Assembly (NCBI GenBank): GCA_963753225.1
Contig: CAVWBQ010000044.1
Location: 124,001 to 188,000, forward strand
Length of the DNA: 64,000 nucleotides
DNA from: Palsa-504 sp963753225
GTDB taxonomy: Bacteria; Actinomycetota; Actinomycetes; Streptosporangiales; Streptosporangiaceae
Direction: 5' to 3'
This document shows, one piece after another, positions 37,498-45,047 of this stretch; within the stretch, counting starts at the first letter, position 1, and the number at the start of each line of letters is the position of its first letter. The position numbers were made by a program, and so were the translations under genes. The notes under the pieces were generated by a model. The model did no database searches. It worked only from the letters and a program-made list of their open reading frames with translations, and was not told the DNA's origin.

Positions 37498-37527
37498 CGT
37501 GCAATGGGCCGGTGTTAGCATCGGCGC

Positions 37528-38163
37528 GTGGTCGCGGCCCGAATTGACCAGCACAGCCTGACGCTCGCCGGCGAGCAGCGGGAGGTCGCCCAGGCGCGGA
37601 TCCTGCGCGCCGCCGGGGTCGCGCTCGCGGCCCGCGGCCTGGCCGCGACCGTGGACGACGTGGCCGAGGCCGCGGGGGTCAGCCGTCGCACGATCTTCCG
37701 GCACTTCGCCACCAGGGAGGCCCTGTTCGTCACGGTGATCAGGGCGGGCATCCGCCGCTACGCCGAGCAGATCCCGGCCCCGCCCGTCGGCGATGACCTG
37801 CGCGGATGGCTACCGGAACTGCTCGCGGTCACCCACCGGCTCAACGCCCGCAACGGCCGGGTCTTCTGGGACCTGGTGGGCGTGCGGGCCGCCGATCTTT
37901 CCGCGGACCTGGCCATGGTCGCGGCCGAGTGCCGGGACAGCCGCAACCGGTTCGCGGTGGGCGTGACCGAGCTGCTATGGCGGGCGCGCGGCGGCCCAGG
38001 CCAGCCGCCGCGGTGGCTGGCCGACGCGGTCGCGGTGCAGCTGTCCGGCTTCACCACCCAGTCCCTGGCCGGCGACCTGGACCGCACCCCCGACCAGGTC
38101 GCGCACGTGTCGGCCCGGGTCATCGAGGCCGCCGTGGCCTCAGCCCTCGCCCGCCCGGCCTGA
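37528..38163 (+). CDS. TetR-family transcriptional regulator
   Basis: About 211 residues. The helix-turn-helix is ARGLAATVDDVAEAAGVSRR followed by TIFRHFATREALFVTVI near residues 30-70, and the rest is the helical ligand domain. The GTG at 37528 has TAGCAT 6 bases upstream. It diverges from the BVMO gene with only 42 bases between them, so it most likely represses the monooxygenase and itself and is released by the substrate or a related ketone. Confidence 0.92.
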   Translation: MVAARIDQHSLTLAGEQREVAQARILRAAGVALAARGLAATVDDVAEAAGVSRRTIFRHFATREALFVTVIRAGIRRYAEQIPAPPVGDDLRGWLPELLAVTHRLNARNGRVFWDLVGVRAADLSADLAMVAAECRDSRNRFAVGVTELLWRARGGPGQPPRWLADAVAVQLSGFTTQSLAGDLDRTPDQVAHVSARVIEAAVASALARPA

Positions 38164-38221
38164 AACGCCGTCCGGCGCAACGTCCCCGCAGGCAGGCCCG
38201 TCGCGGGCTAAGTTAGGTCGC

Positions 38222-39379
38222 ATGCGGCGCAGCCGGCTCCTGGCGATCATCGCCCCGGCCGTCGCGCTGATCGTTTCCGCCTGCTCTTTCGGCAGCTCAC
38301 CCGGGAGCGCGACGGTGGCGACGCCGGCCGCCGACGCGACCGCCTCCGCCACCCCGGCCAGCGCCCTGGCCACCGCCGCCACCGGCCCCAAGCCGGCCGC
38401 GCTGCCCCGGAAGTCAGCGGCCGGCGCCTCGGTGACCCTCACCGCCGTCGGCGACATGATGCTCGGGAACACGCCGGACCTCCCGCCGGACCCTGGCACG
38501 TACTACCAGGCGGTGAAGCGGGACCTCAAGAACGGCGCCCAGGTCGTCTTCGGCAACCTGGAAGGCACGCTCACCACGGCCACGACCAGCAAGTGCGGGA
38601 GCAAGCCGACCTCTGACTGCTTCGCCTTCCGGACCCCGCCGGGCTACGCGCGCTATTACAAGCAGGCCGGGTTCACGGTCCTGAACGACGCCAACAACCA
38701 CTCCCACGACTTCGGTGCCGCGGGCATGGCCCAGACCGTTCGGTCCATTCACGCGGCGGGCCTGGCCCAGACCGGTCTTCCCGGTGAGGTCACCCGCCTG
38801 GACGTCAAGGGGATCCCGGTCGCCTTCGTGGCGTTCGCGCCGTACACCTACACCGCGAGCCTGCTCGACCTGCCCGCCGCCCGCGCTCTCATCAGGCAGG
38901 CCGCCAGGAAGGCACGGATCGTCGTGGCGTACATGCACGCCGGCGCGGAAGGGGCCCAGGCCGATCACGTGACCGGCCGGGAAGAGATCTACCGCGGCGA
39001 GGACCGCGGGAACCCGGAGGGCTTCGCGCACATGGCGATCGACGCCGGCGCCAGCCTGGTGATCGCGAGCGGCCCGCACGTCCTGCGCGGCCTGCAGTTC
39101 TACAAGGGCCATCTCATCGCCTACAGCCTGGGAAACTTCGCGGGCTACGGCAACTTCTCCATCCACGGCAACCTGACCATGAGCGCGATCCTCCGGGTGA
39201 CGCTGTCCTCGTCCGGGCGGTTCGAGCGGGCCCGCCTCTACCCGGTCGAGCTCGCCGGGACCGGGCGGCCCGTGCCCGGCGGAGGGGCCATTTCCTTTGT
39301 CGCGCGGCTGTCCTCGGCGGACTTCGGCGCCAGCGCGGCCCGTTTCTCGCCGTCAGGAGGCATCACCCGGGCGAAGTGA
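38222..39379 (+). CDS. CapA-family lipoprotein (metallophosphatase fold)
   Basis: About 385 residues. A signal sequence with lipobox VSAC near residue 21 precedes an Ala/Thr-rich linker and the CapA domain: TLTAVGDMMLGN with the metal-binding Asp, FGNLEGTLT, NDANNHSHDFG, and VAYMHAGAE, then ASGPHVLRG. This is the PGA_cap domain of polyglutamate synthesis proteins, but no capB or capC is nearby, so it is a free-standing envelope lipoprotein of unknown job. TAAGTT at 38209-38214, 7 bases before the ATG, suggests a leaderless transcript. It overlaps the convergent signalling gene by 17 bases. Confidence 0.9.
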   Translation: MRRSRLLAIIAPAVALIVSACSFGSSPGSATVATPAADATASATPASALATAATGPKPAALPRKSAAGASVTLTAVGDMMLGNTPDLPPDPGTYYQAVKRDLKNGAQVVFGNLEGTLTTATTSKCGSKPTSDCFAFRTPPGYARYYKQAGFTVLNDANNHSHDFGAAGMAQTVRSIHAAGLAQTGLPGEVTRLDVKGIPVAFVAFAPYTYTASLLDLPAARALIRQAARKARIVVAYMHAGAEGAQADHVTGREEIYRGEDRGNPEGFAHMAIDAGASLVIASGPHVLRGLQFYKGHLIAYSLGNFAGYGNFSIHGNLTMSAILRVTLSSSGRFERARLYPVELAGTGRPVPGGGAISFVARLSSADFGASAARFSPSGGITRAK

Positions 39380-40214
39380 GCGCGGTCACCGCCGCGGCGG
39401 TGCTGTCGGCCAGGGTGAACCGGCCGGCCAGGCCGGCCTCGTGCAGCCGCTCGGCCAGCGGCCCGGGCAGGCCGGCCACGATCATCCGGGCCGAACGGTC
39501 GCGGCTGATCCGCTGCTTCGCGGTGATCAAGGCGGCCAGCCCGGACGAGTCCCACCAGGCCAGGCGGGTACAGTCCAGGATCAGGCGCAGGCTTGGCGTG
39601 GCCGCGATCAGGTCGCCGACCGCGCCGCCGAACTCGCCCGAGGACCCTAGGTCCAGCTGGCCGGTGACGGCCAGGACGGTGCAGCCGCCCTCGGCCCGGC
39701 GGTCCAGCCGGAACGGCGCTGGCCCCCCTGGTGCGCCAAGCCGGAAGCTCACCGCGGCGACCGTACCGGACGGGTCCGACTGGACGCTGGCCCCGTCGGC
39801 GATCCGGCGGACCAGCCACAGCCCGTGGCCCGCCTCGACGTGCCACAGCGCCGCATCCGCCGCCTCCGCCGCCTCCGCGGACCCCGTGCCGGGGCCGTCC
39901 GTGCCGGGGCCGTCCGTGCCGGGGCCGTCTGCGGCGCCGCCGTCGGTGACCTCGCAGCGCACCGCCTCGGTGGTGGCCCACAGCCGCAGCCGGCCCTGCC
40001 CGGCGCCGTGCCGCACCGCGTTGGCGGCCAGTTCGTGCACGGCCAGTACGAGATCCCTGGTGCGCCCCTCCGGCAGCCCGGCCTGCGAGCCGTGCGCCGC
40101 CACCGCCGCCCGCAGCGCGTACAGCGAGTCACCGTCGAAGGCCTGATCCAGGGCCGGGGGCTCGCCGTCCCGAGCCGCCGCGCTCCCCGTCTTCACCCTG
40201 GCGCTATCGGTCAT
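39363..40214 (-). CDS. Fused HATPase (anti-sigma kinase-like) and STAS domain protein
   Basis: About 283 residues. Residues 25-160 are a HATPase_c domain of the RsbW/SpoIIAB sort, with N box VHELAANAVRHG and G box GHGLWLVRRIADG; the lid is short and includes three GPGTD repeats from a 15-bp tandem repeat. Residues 165-283 are a STAS domain, with the loop WWDSSGLAAL that keeps the phospho-acceptor Ser. Kinase and antagonist are usually separate proteins, so this fusion could phosphorylate itself. Its start overlaps the end of the upstream MEDS-STAS gene by 11 bases, so they are probably made together. No sigma factor gene is adjacent. Confidence 0.85.
   Translation of the reverse strand: MTDSARVKTGSAAARDGEPPALDQAFDGDSLYALRAAVAAHGSQAGLPEGRTRDLVLAVHELAANAVRHGAGQGRLRLWATTEAVRCEVTDGGAADGPGTDGPGTDGPGTGSAEAAEAADAALWHVEAGHGLWLVRRIADGASVQSDPSGTVAAVSFRLGAPGGPAPFRLDRRAEGGCTVLAVTGQLDLGSSGEFGGAVGDLIAATPSLRLILDCTRLAWWDSSGLAALITAKQRISRDRSARMIVAGLPGPLAERLHEAGLAGRFTLADSTAAAVTALTSPG
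39886..39930 (-). repeat. In-frame 15-bp tandem repeat, 3 units, in HATPase-STAS gene
   Basis: Three units GTGCCGGGGCCGTCC on the plus strand encode GTDGP blocks in the lid region between the N and G boxes of the HATPase domain. It is followed by a short EAA repeat. Confidence 0.85.
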
Positions 40215-41076
40215 GCACGTTCACCAGGCTGACGCCAGCGATGTCGCCCACGCCGAGCAGCACGAACGTCGGGGCGATGCCGGGGTGGCAGTGCAGCACC
40301 ACCGTCCGGGACGCGGCCAGGCCGCGGGCCGCGTCGACGATCATCCGGGCGCACGAGCCGTCGATGAACGCTAGCGCGGTCATGTTGACGGTGATGTCGC
40401 CCTCGAACCTGATCGCCTCGGCGAGCGCGAGGGCCAGCGGCTCCGCGTGCTGGTAGTCGATCTCCCCGGCCAGCCGGATGCCGGGCGGCGCGTACTGGCG
40501 GCAGATCCGCAGCATCGCGTCGGCGTAGTACGTCGCCGCAGCCACCGAACGGGTGTGGAAGGCGGACACCGTCGCCAGCGTAACCGGATCGAACCCCTCC
40601 CGGTCGTACTGGCACAGCACGGAGACCGTGCTGCCGGCCAGCGCCGCGGCCACGCCCTCCTCGAAATCCGGCAGCTGCTCCACCCCGGTCACCGGGCGCA
40701 GCGCCCAGCTCATGTCCACCGCCACCCGCAGGCCGGGGAATCCTTCCCGCTGGCAGGCGGTCATCTGCGTGGTCAGCCAGTCCATCGCGCGGCCCGCGTC
40801 GAACTCCTGCCCGGACAGCAGCCGGCCCTCGCAGTCCGCCGCGGCCAGCTGCCCGGCGGCCAGCGCCGACTCCACCTCGATCCCGCGCCGCGCTAGCTCC
40901 GAGGTGGCCCGCTGCGGCGCCGAATCACTGACCCAGACGACCTTCAGCCCGCAGGCGAGCCCGTCGCGCACGAACGCCGCCGTGAGGTCGAACAGATCCT
41001 CCGGCTCACCGAAGGTTAGGCACGCGTGATCGTCCGCGGTCAGGTCCGTGATCTGAGCGTCAGCGCCGAACGCCAC
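40204..41076 (-). CDS. MEDS sensory domain plus STAS domain protein
   Basis: About 290 residues from the GTG at 41076; the frame is open further upstream but the conserved part starts here. Residues 10-165 match the MEDS/DcmR-type sensory domain: DHACLTFGEPEDLFDLTAAFVRDGL, then VVWVSDS and LRVAVDMSWALRP. Residues 195-290 are a STAS domain with ITVNMTALAFIDGSCARMIV. MEDS domains sense small hydrocarbon-derived compounds and are often joined to kinases. Here the sensor is joined to a STAS domain and coupled to a HATPase-STAS protein, giving a plausible two-step partner switch. Confidence 0.85.
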   Translation of the reverse strand: MAFGADAQITDLTADDHACLTFGEPEDLFDLTAAFVRDGLACGLKVVWVSDSAPQRATSELARRGIEVESALAAGQLAAADCEGRLLSGQEFDAGRAMDWLTTQMTACQREGFPGLRVAVDMSWALRPVTGVEQLPDFEEGVAAALAGSTVSVLCQYDREGFDPVTLATVSAFHTRSVAAATYYADAMLRICRQYAPPGIRLAGEIDYQHAEPLALALAEAIRFEGDITVNMTALAFIDGSCARMIVDAARGLAASRTVVLHCHPGIAPTFVLLGVGDIAGVSLVNVHDR

Positions 41077-41358
41077 CGCGCCACCTCCACAAGCGCGGCA
41101 CCCGCGCCTCCAGGCGCGGCCGTGCTCCGCGCTACGGTCCAAACCGTAGCGCGGGCTCGGCACCTGCCGCACGGCAATCACCGGCGCGTCCGCGCGGCCG
41201 GGCCCGTCACGCTCACACAGATCACCTCACCAACCACTGGCTCGGCGGCGTACGCTCCCTACCCGCCGGACGCCGCGCCATTCGCCCGGCGGGAGATCGT
41301 TGCCCGGCCAGGCTCCGGAGGTTGTGACGCCTACGCGTCGTGTGGTAATCACCACCGG

Positions 41359-41682
41359 GTGGGCCTGCTCGAGATCTCGGTGGCCGCCGGCGAGACCGGC
41401 CCGGTGCTGACAATGTCCGGGGAGGCGGATCTCACCACCGTGGCCGAACTGACCGAGGCCCTGTCCGCTCAGCTGGCCGGCGGCGTGCGGCACCTGACCG
41501 TGGACCTGTCCCGGCTGCGGTTCGCCGACTCGGCGGTGATCCGGGCGCTGGTGCTGGCCGACCGGACGCTGAAGGACCGCGGCGGCGGGCTGACCCTGGC
41601 CCACCCGCAGCCGGCGGTGGCGCGGGCGCTGAGCCTGCTCGGGGTGGACCAGGCGATCGAGGTGCGGCCCGGGATGAGCTAA
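41359..41682 (+). CDS. Stand-alone STAS-domain protein
   Basis: About 107 residues from the GTG at 41359; the frame continues upstream but only as the shadow of the divergent MEDS-STAS gene. The domain reads LTMSGEADLTTVAELTEAL, then LTVDLSRLRFADSAVIRAL. The usual D-S-S-G phosphorylation loop is D-S-A-V, without the expected acceptor Ser. It diverges from the MEDS-STAS/HATPase-STAS pair and could be the antagonist that the HATPase protein binds, but it may be constitutively active. Confidence 0.8.
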   Translation: MGLLEISVAAGETGPVLTMSGEADLTTVAELTEALSAQLAGGVRHLTVDLSRLRFADSAVIRALVLADRTLKDRGGGLTLAHPQPAVARALSLLGVDQAIEVRPGMS

Positions 41683-41685
41683 GTC

Positions 41686-42030
41686 TCAGGCGGCGACCGG
41701 ACGGGCGGCGGTCAGCCGGTGCCGGGAGGCGGGCAGCAGGACGCTGGCGGCGACAATGAAGATCAGGCCGCCGAACCGGCCGATGGGCAGGGTGAAGTCG
41801 AGCGCCGAGGTGAGCAGGGTCAGCGTGGACACCATGCCGATCGCCGCGATCACCAGGCCGCCCCAGGCCAGCGGCCCCGGGGTGAGCCGCAGGATCAGCG
41901 AGGGCACGGCCACGCCCGCGATGAGCAGCGCGAACGGCACCACGAAGCCCGCGGCGCCGGCCGCGAATGACAGGTCGGACAGGACCTTGGCCAGCGCGGG
42001 CCCGGCGATATGCGCGGTGTCGGCCGCGAC
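41686..42030 (-). pseudogene. 5'-truncated membrane protein remnant
   Basis: The last 110 residues of a multi-pass membrane protein are readable leftward from about 42030: AADTAHIAGPALAKVLSDLS, then three hydrophobic segments (GFVVPFALLIAGVAV, GGLVIAAIGMVSTLTLL, GGLIFIVAASVLLP). This is the C-terminal half of a four- to six-helix family seen in actinobacteria. The N-terminal helices are missing; instead the frame runs into the antisense of the MarR gene. A GTG at 41943 could yield an 85-residue product, but the homology begins further upstream, so a deletion has probably removed the start. Confidence 0.6.
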
Positions 42031-42524
42031 CGGCGGGGCCCGAACCGGCAGGGCGCAAGCGGACTGATATCGCGTTCCTGGTCGCGCAGCTTGGCGCCTA
42101 CGCCGCCGAGAGGTTCGGCGAGCGGGCCGCGGCGCTCGACTTCACCCGCCCGCAGGCCGGACTGCTCCGGCTGATCAGCCGCGAACCCGGGCTGAGCCAG
42201 CAGGCGGTCGCCCGCAGGCTCGGCACCCCGCCGAGCCGGCTGGTCGCGCTGGTGGACGGCCTGGAACAGCGCGGCCTGATCGAACGGCGCCGCAACCCCG
42301 GCGACCGGCGCAACTACGCGCTGCACCTCACCGCCGCGGGGGAGCAGGCCATGGCCGCCCTGAGCCACGCCGCCCTGGAGCACGAGCAGGCCATCAGCGC
42401 GCCGCTCACCCAGGCCGAACGTGCCCAGCTGAGCAAGCTCCTAGGCAAGCTTGCCGCCGCGCACGGCCTGGTGCCCGGGATCCACCCCGGCTACCGCAAC
42501 CTGTCAGCCAAGGAGTCCCGGTAG
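41967..42524 (+). CDS. MarR-family regulator, altered N-terminus
   Basis: About 185 residues as an open frame from the ATG at 41967. The recognisable MarR protein starts only near residue 34: TDIAFLVAQLGAYAAERFGE, then the winged helix GLSQQAVARRLGTPPSRLVA and the wing RRRNPGDRRNYALHLT. The first 33 residues are R/P/G-rich and overlap the remnant of a membrane protein read on the other strand, with no ATG or GTG between them. A deletion appears to have fused the MarR gene to foreign upstream sequence. It may be expressed from the new start or be inactive. Confidence 0.7.
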   Translation: MTGRTGPWPARARRYARCRPRPAGPEPAGRKRTDIAFLVAQLGAYAAERFGERAAALDFTRPQAGLLRLISREPGLSQQAVARRLGTPPSRLVALVDGLEQRGLIERRRNPGDRRNYALHLTAAGEQAMAALSHAALEHEQAISAPLTQAERAQLSKLLGKLAAAHGLVPGIHPGYRNLSAKESR

Positions 42525-42710
42525 ATAAGGCGCCAGGCCGGGCAGCTCAGTTTGATCGGCGCACGAGGCGCAGGAACCGCCTGAGCCACTGCGGTACCAC
42601 GCCGTGCCAGAGCCTTGCGACATGGTTGCCGCGCTCATGCAGTTCCAGGCGCGCGTCCCTAAAATAACCCGTCGCTTCGGGATTTCTGGCGCGCTGATGC
42701 GCTAACCGCT

Positions 42711-42762
42711 GGGTCGATGTGCCGCCGGTCCGGTTCTAACCGGACCGACGGCCCATCGACCC
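42711..42762. terminator. 52-bp near-perfect hairpin, probable bidirectional terminator
   Basis: Two 25-base arms (42711-42735 and 42738-42762) pair with two mismatches around a 2-base CT loop; the inner part is GGTCCGGTT/AACCGGACC. It lies between the convergent MarR and SRPBCC genes and has no U tract. Confidence 0.7.
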
Positions 42763-42798
42763 GGAACCGCCGCCCGGAACCGCCGCCCGGAACCGCCG
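42760..42798. repeat. 13-bp tandem repeat, 3 units
   Basis: Three units of CCCGGAACCGCCG follow directly after the hairpin at 42711-42762, just beyond the 3' end of the SRPBCC gene. Confidence 0.85.
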
Positions 42799-42804
42799 CC
42801 GCGG

Positions 42805-43287
42805 CTAGCGCCCCGCCCGGGCCGGTAACGGGGCCGGCGCGTCGGCGTAGGCCTTTAGCGCCATCAGCGTGCGCGCGCTCTCCGCCCGGAACGCCCGCAC
42901 CAGCACCGGCTGGACGAGCCGCAGCGACGACGGGATCGTGAGCGTCACCACCCGCGCCACGCGCGTCACCCCCGCGACGGAGTCCGGCGTGAGCGTGTAG
43001 CGCAGGGTCACGTCGACGGTCCCGGCGTGCAGCCGCATCGTCATCGGCTGATGAAAGGTGATCTTGGCCGGCCGCTCGAACTCGGTGATCGTCCCGTTCC
43101 TGACCCCGAACGGGCCGGGTTCACGGTAGGTCGTTCCGAGGGTCACCGGGTCCGATGAGATCGCCGTGGTGCCGCGGAACGACGAGGACTTCGCGAGCCA
43201 GCGATCCTGGCCGCGAAAGTCGGTGATCAGGTCGAAAACCTGCTCAGCCGGGCACCGGATGTCGGCCTCGGCCGGGATCACAGGCAT
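42805..43287 (-). CDS. SRPBCC (START/Bet v1-like) superfamily protein
   Basis: About 160 residues from the ATG at 43287, which has GGGAGGAC upstream. PAEADIRCPAEQVFDLITDF at the start and the later TEFERPAKITFHQPM and VTLRYTLTPDSVAGVTRV are typical of polyketide_cyc2/SRPBCC lipid- or ligand-binding proteins with a hydrophobic cavity. The last 35 residues form the long C-terminal helix. Such proteins may be cyclases, ligand carriers or coenzyme-Q-related factors; there is no partner gene nearby that decides. Confidence 0.85.
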   Translation of the reverse strand: MPVIPAEADIRCPAEQVFDLITDFRGQDRWLAKSSSFRGTTAISSDPVTLGTTYREPGPFGVRNGTITEFERPAKITFHQPMTMRLHAGTVDVTLRYTLTPDSVAGVTRVARVVTLTIPSSLRLVQPVLVRAFRAESARTLMALKAYADAPAPLPARAGR

Positions 43288-43355
43288 GGTCCTCCCGGTG
43301 CCGGGGCGAGTTACGAGCCCGTTCGGCACTTACCATGGCCTCGGACCTGGCCGCT

Positions 43356-43420
43356 GTCAACCGGCCGCGTCAACCGGCCGCGTCAACCGGCCGCGTCAAC
43401 CGGCCGCGTCAACCGGCCGC
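43356..43420. repeat. 13-bp tandem repeat, 5 perfect units
   Basis: GTCAACCGGCCGC is repeated five times without change, then degenerates (TGTCAACCGGCTG, TTATCAACCGGCCGC, CAGTCAGCCGGCC) up to about 43465, where the whiB7 stop lies. It occupies the gap between whiB7 (3' end) and the SRPBCC promoter. There are no spacers, so it is not a CRISPR. Confidence 0.95.
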
Positions 43421-43464
43421 TGTCAACCGGCTGTTATCAACCGGCCGCCAGTCAGCCGGCCGGG

Positions 43465-43749
43465 TCAGCTGGCCCGGGCCCGCCGGCCCGGGTGACCGCG
43501 CGGCCGCTTGTAGGCGATGATCCTGCCCTTCTCGAAGATCTCGCCGCCCCAGACGCCGAACGGTTCGGCCCGGTCGATCGCCCCCGCCAGGCACGGCCGT
43601 CGCAGCGGGCAGCTCTCGCACATCGCCTTGGCCAGCTCGAGATCAGCAGGATGCTCGGAGAACCACAGCTGCGTGTCGTCGCTACAGGGCAGTGGATTGC
43701 CCAGGTCAGCGGCTCGCCTGGCCAACGTGGCCAGCGAGATGCTAGTCAT
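43465..43749 (-). CDS. whiB7: WhiB7-type iron-sulfur transcription factor with variant AT-hook
   Basis: About 94 residues. The four cluster-binding cysteines are LPCSDD, MCESC and RRPCLAG, followed by the sigma-binding turn EPFGVWGGEIFEKGRII. The pattern LWF, AK..C.SCP.RR.CLA.A, RAEP and KRPRG matches WhiB7, the activator of intrinsic antibiotic-resistance genes that works with the main sigma factor. The expected AT-hook RGRPRK is here RGHPGRR, so the DNA-contacting Arg is replaced by His. The gene is preceded by a 43-codon ORF overlapping its start and two hairpins, as expected for a gene under leader control. Confidence 0.9.
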   Translation of the reverse strand: MTSISLATLARRAADLGNPLPCSDDTQLWFSEHPADLELAKAMCESCPLRRPCLAGAIDRAEPFGVWGGEIFEKGRIIAYKRPRGHPGRRARAS

Positions 43750-43873
43750 GTCGCTTCACCCCCGTGAGGCGTAACTCCGGATTCCCCGTAAACCCGGACA
43801 TCTTGATTCTGCACCATGCCATCCCGGCTGGCATCAGCCGCATGGCTGATATCTCCACCGTAATTGCCCGCAT
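43742..43873 (-). CDS. Possible leader ORF overlapping the whiB7 start
   Basis: An ATG at 43873 opens a 43-codon frame (starting MRAITVEISAMRLM) whose stop TAG overlaps the whiB7 ATG by 8 bases. No ribosome site is obvious. Known whiB7 genes are controlled through an upstream ORF and attenuation that respond to ribosome-targeting drugs, so this is a plausible control element. It may equally be chance. Confidence 0.4.
   Translation of the reverse strand: MRAITVEISAMRLMPAGMAWCRIKMSGFTGNPELRLTGVKRHD
43816..43848 (-). promoter_or_regulatory. Two adjacent hairpins in the whiB7 leader
   Basis: ATGCCA-(7)-TGGCAT at 43816-43834 and CAGCC-(4)-GGCTG at 43835-43848 stand back to back, 67 bases upstream of the whiB7 start and inside the possible leader ORF. 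They could act in attenuation. No U-rich terminator tail is seen. Confidence 0.45.
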
Positions 43874-43884
43874 ACGGCCTGTCG

Positions 43885-44145
43885 TCACCGCGCCTGGTAG
43901 CGCGCGATGATGACGCCGGTCGTGGTGCCGACGGTTTCCGCCAGCCGTAGGTCGGCGGGCGCGCCCTCGGGGAACAGGCGCCGGCCGCCCCGACCGACCC
44001 CCATGAAGTCGGCCATCACCTCGTCGCTGCCGGCCTGCGCCCACCCGCCGCGGTTAAATCCGCCGCTGGTGTCCTCGTCCGGGCGGGCCGGGGCCTGCAT
44101 CACGCCGTCGAGCGACATGTGGTTGATGACGGTCAGCTTCCGCAT
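43885..44145 (-). pseudogene. Internally deleted RibD/DHFR-like reductase
   Basis: About 86 residues. The N-terminus RKLTVINHMSLDGVMQAP and EDTSGGF of the dihydrofolate-reductase-like (RibD C-terminal) family is intact, and so is the C-terminus GRRLFPEG followed by TTTGVIIARYQ. The usual 110-120 residues between them, which carry most of the Rossmann-like fold, are missing: EVMADFMG is followed directly by VGRGGRRLF. The frame is kept through the deletion, near 43995-44005. The product is unlikely to fold as an enzyme. Confidence 0.75.
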
Positions 44146-44219
44146 GGCTGTGTTCCTTTCCGGCAGGGACCTTTCATTCCCTACACGAACGCGCCCGGCC
44201 CGGATCGACATCTGCCAGG

Positions 44220-45047
44220 ATGGCCGCGATGGCCACCGTCGTCGCGTTCCACGCCCACCCGGATGACGAGGTGCTGCTGACCGGCGGCACGCTGGCCCGG
44301 CTGGCCGCCGAGGGTCATCGCACGGTCGTGGTGGTGGCCTGCTGCGGCGGGCTGGGCCGGGGCATCATCGCCGACCCGGAGACCAGGCTGGCCGAACTGA
44401 GGGCCAGCGCGGCCCTCCTCGGCGTGGCCCGGGTCGTACACCTGGGCTACGCGGACAGCGGGCACGGCCCGGTGCTCTACCCCGATCCGCCCGGCCAGGT
44501 CAGGTTCGCCCGCGCGGACCCGGACGAGGCCGCGCGCAAGCTGGCCGCCCTGCTCCGCGAGGAAGGCGCCGACCTGCTGCTCAGCTATGACCCGCAGGGC
44601 CACTACGGGCACCGGGACCACGTCATGGTGCATCGGGTCGGCGCCCGGGCCGCCCGGCTGGCCGCGAACGTCAGGGTCCTCGAGGGCACGGCGCCGCGGG
44701 AGACGATCCGTCGGCTGTTCGCCCCGGTGCGGGTGCTGCGACTGGTGGTCAGGCACGACCTGGCGGTGATGCGGGCCGGGTCCACCCCCAGGTCGGCGAT
44801 CACGCACCGGATCGACGTGCGCCGGTTCGCCGCGCAGAAGCAGGCGGCGCTGGCCGCGCACCGGACCCAGGTCTACGGCCGGGGGCGGGCCGGGCGCTTG
44901 TTCCGGCTGGTCGTCAGGCTGCCCGTACCGCTGTTCGGGCTGGTCGCGGGGCGGGAATGGTACGCCGAGCCGGGCGCGAGGTCCGCCCGGCCGGTCGGCG
45001 ACGTGCTGCGGCCCGCGGCCCAGGCCCAGGGCACGGTCAGGCGCTGA
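44220..45047 (+). CDS. PIG-L/LmbE-family deacetylase
   Basis: About 275 residues. The zinc site motif AHPDDEVL is at residues 12-19, and the second metal His is in YGHRDHVMVHRVG near residue 135. This is the fold of MshB, Mca and other N-acetylglucosamine deacetylases. The ORF has two candidate starts, 44220 and 44229. The C-terminal 60 residues after RFAAQKQAALAAHRTQ resemble other actinobacterial PIG-L proteins of unknown substrate rather than MshB. The 3' end overlaps the convergent XRE gene by 11 bases. Confidence 0.88.
   Translation: MAAMATVVAFHAHPDDEVLLTGGTLARLAAEGHRTVVVVACCGGLGRGIIADPETRLAELRASAALLGVARVVHLGYADSGHGPVLYPDPPGQVRFARADPDEAARKLAALLREEGADLLLSYDPQGHYGHRDHVMVHRVGARAARLAANVRVLEGTAPRETIRRLFAPVRVLRLVVRHDLAVMRAGSTPRSAITHRIDVRRFAAQKQAALAAHRTQVYGRGRAGRLFRLVVRLPVPLFGLVAGREWYAEPGARSARPVGDVLRPAAQAQGTVRR

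Noticed and set aside
35671..37518. Long open frames on the plus strand opposite the BVMO gene
   Set aside because: They are antisense shadows caused by high-GC codon bias and show no domain or sensible composition.
43356..43465. CRISPR-like array
   Set aside because: The 13-bp units follow each other without spacers, and no cas gene is present.
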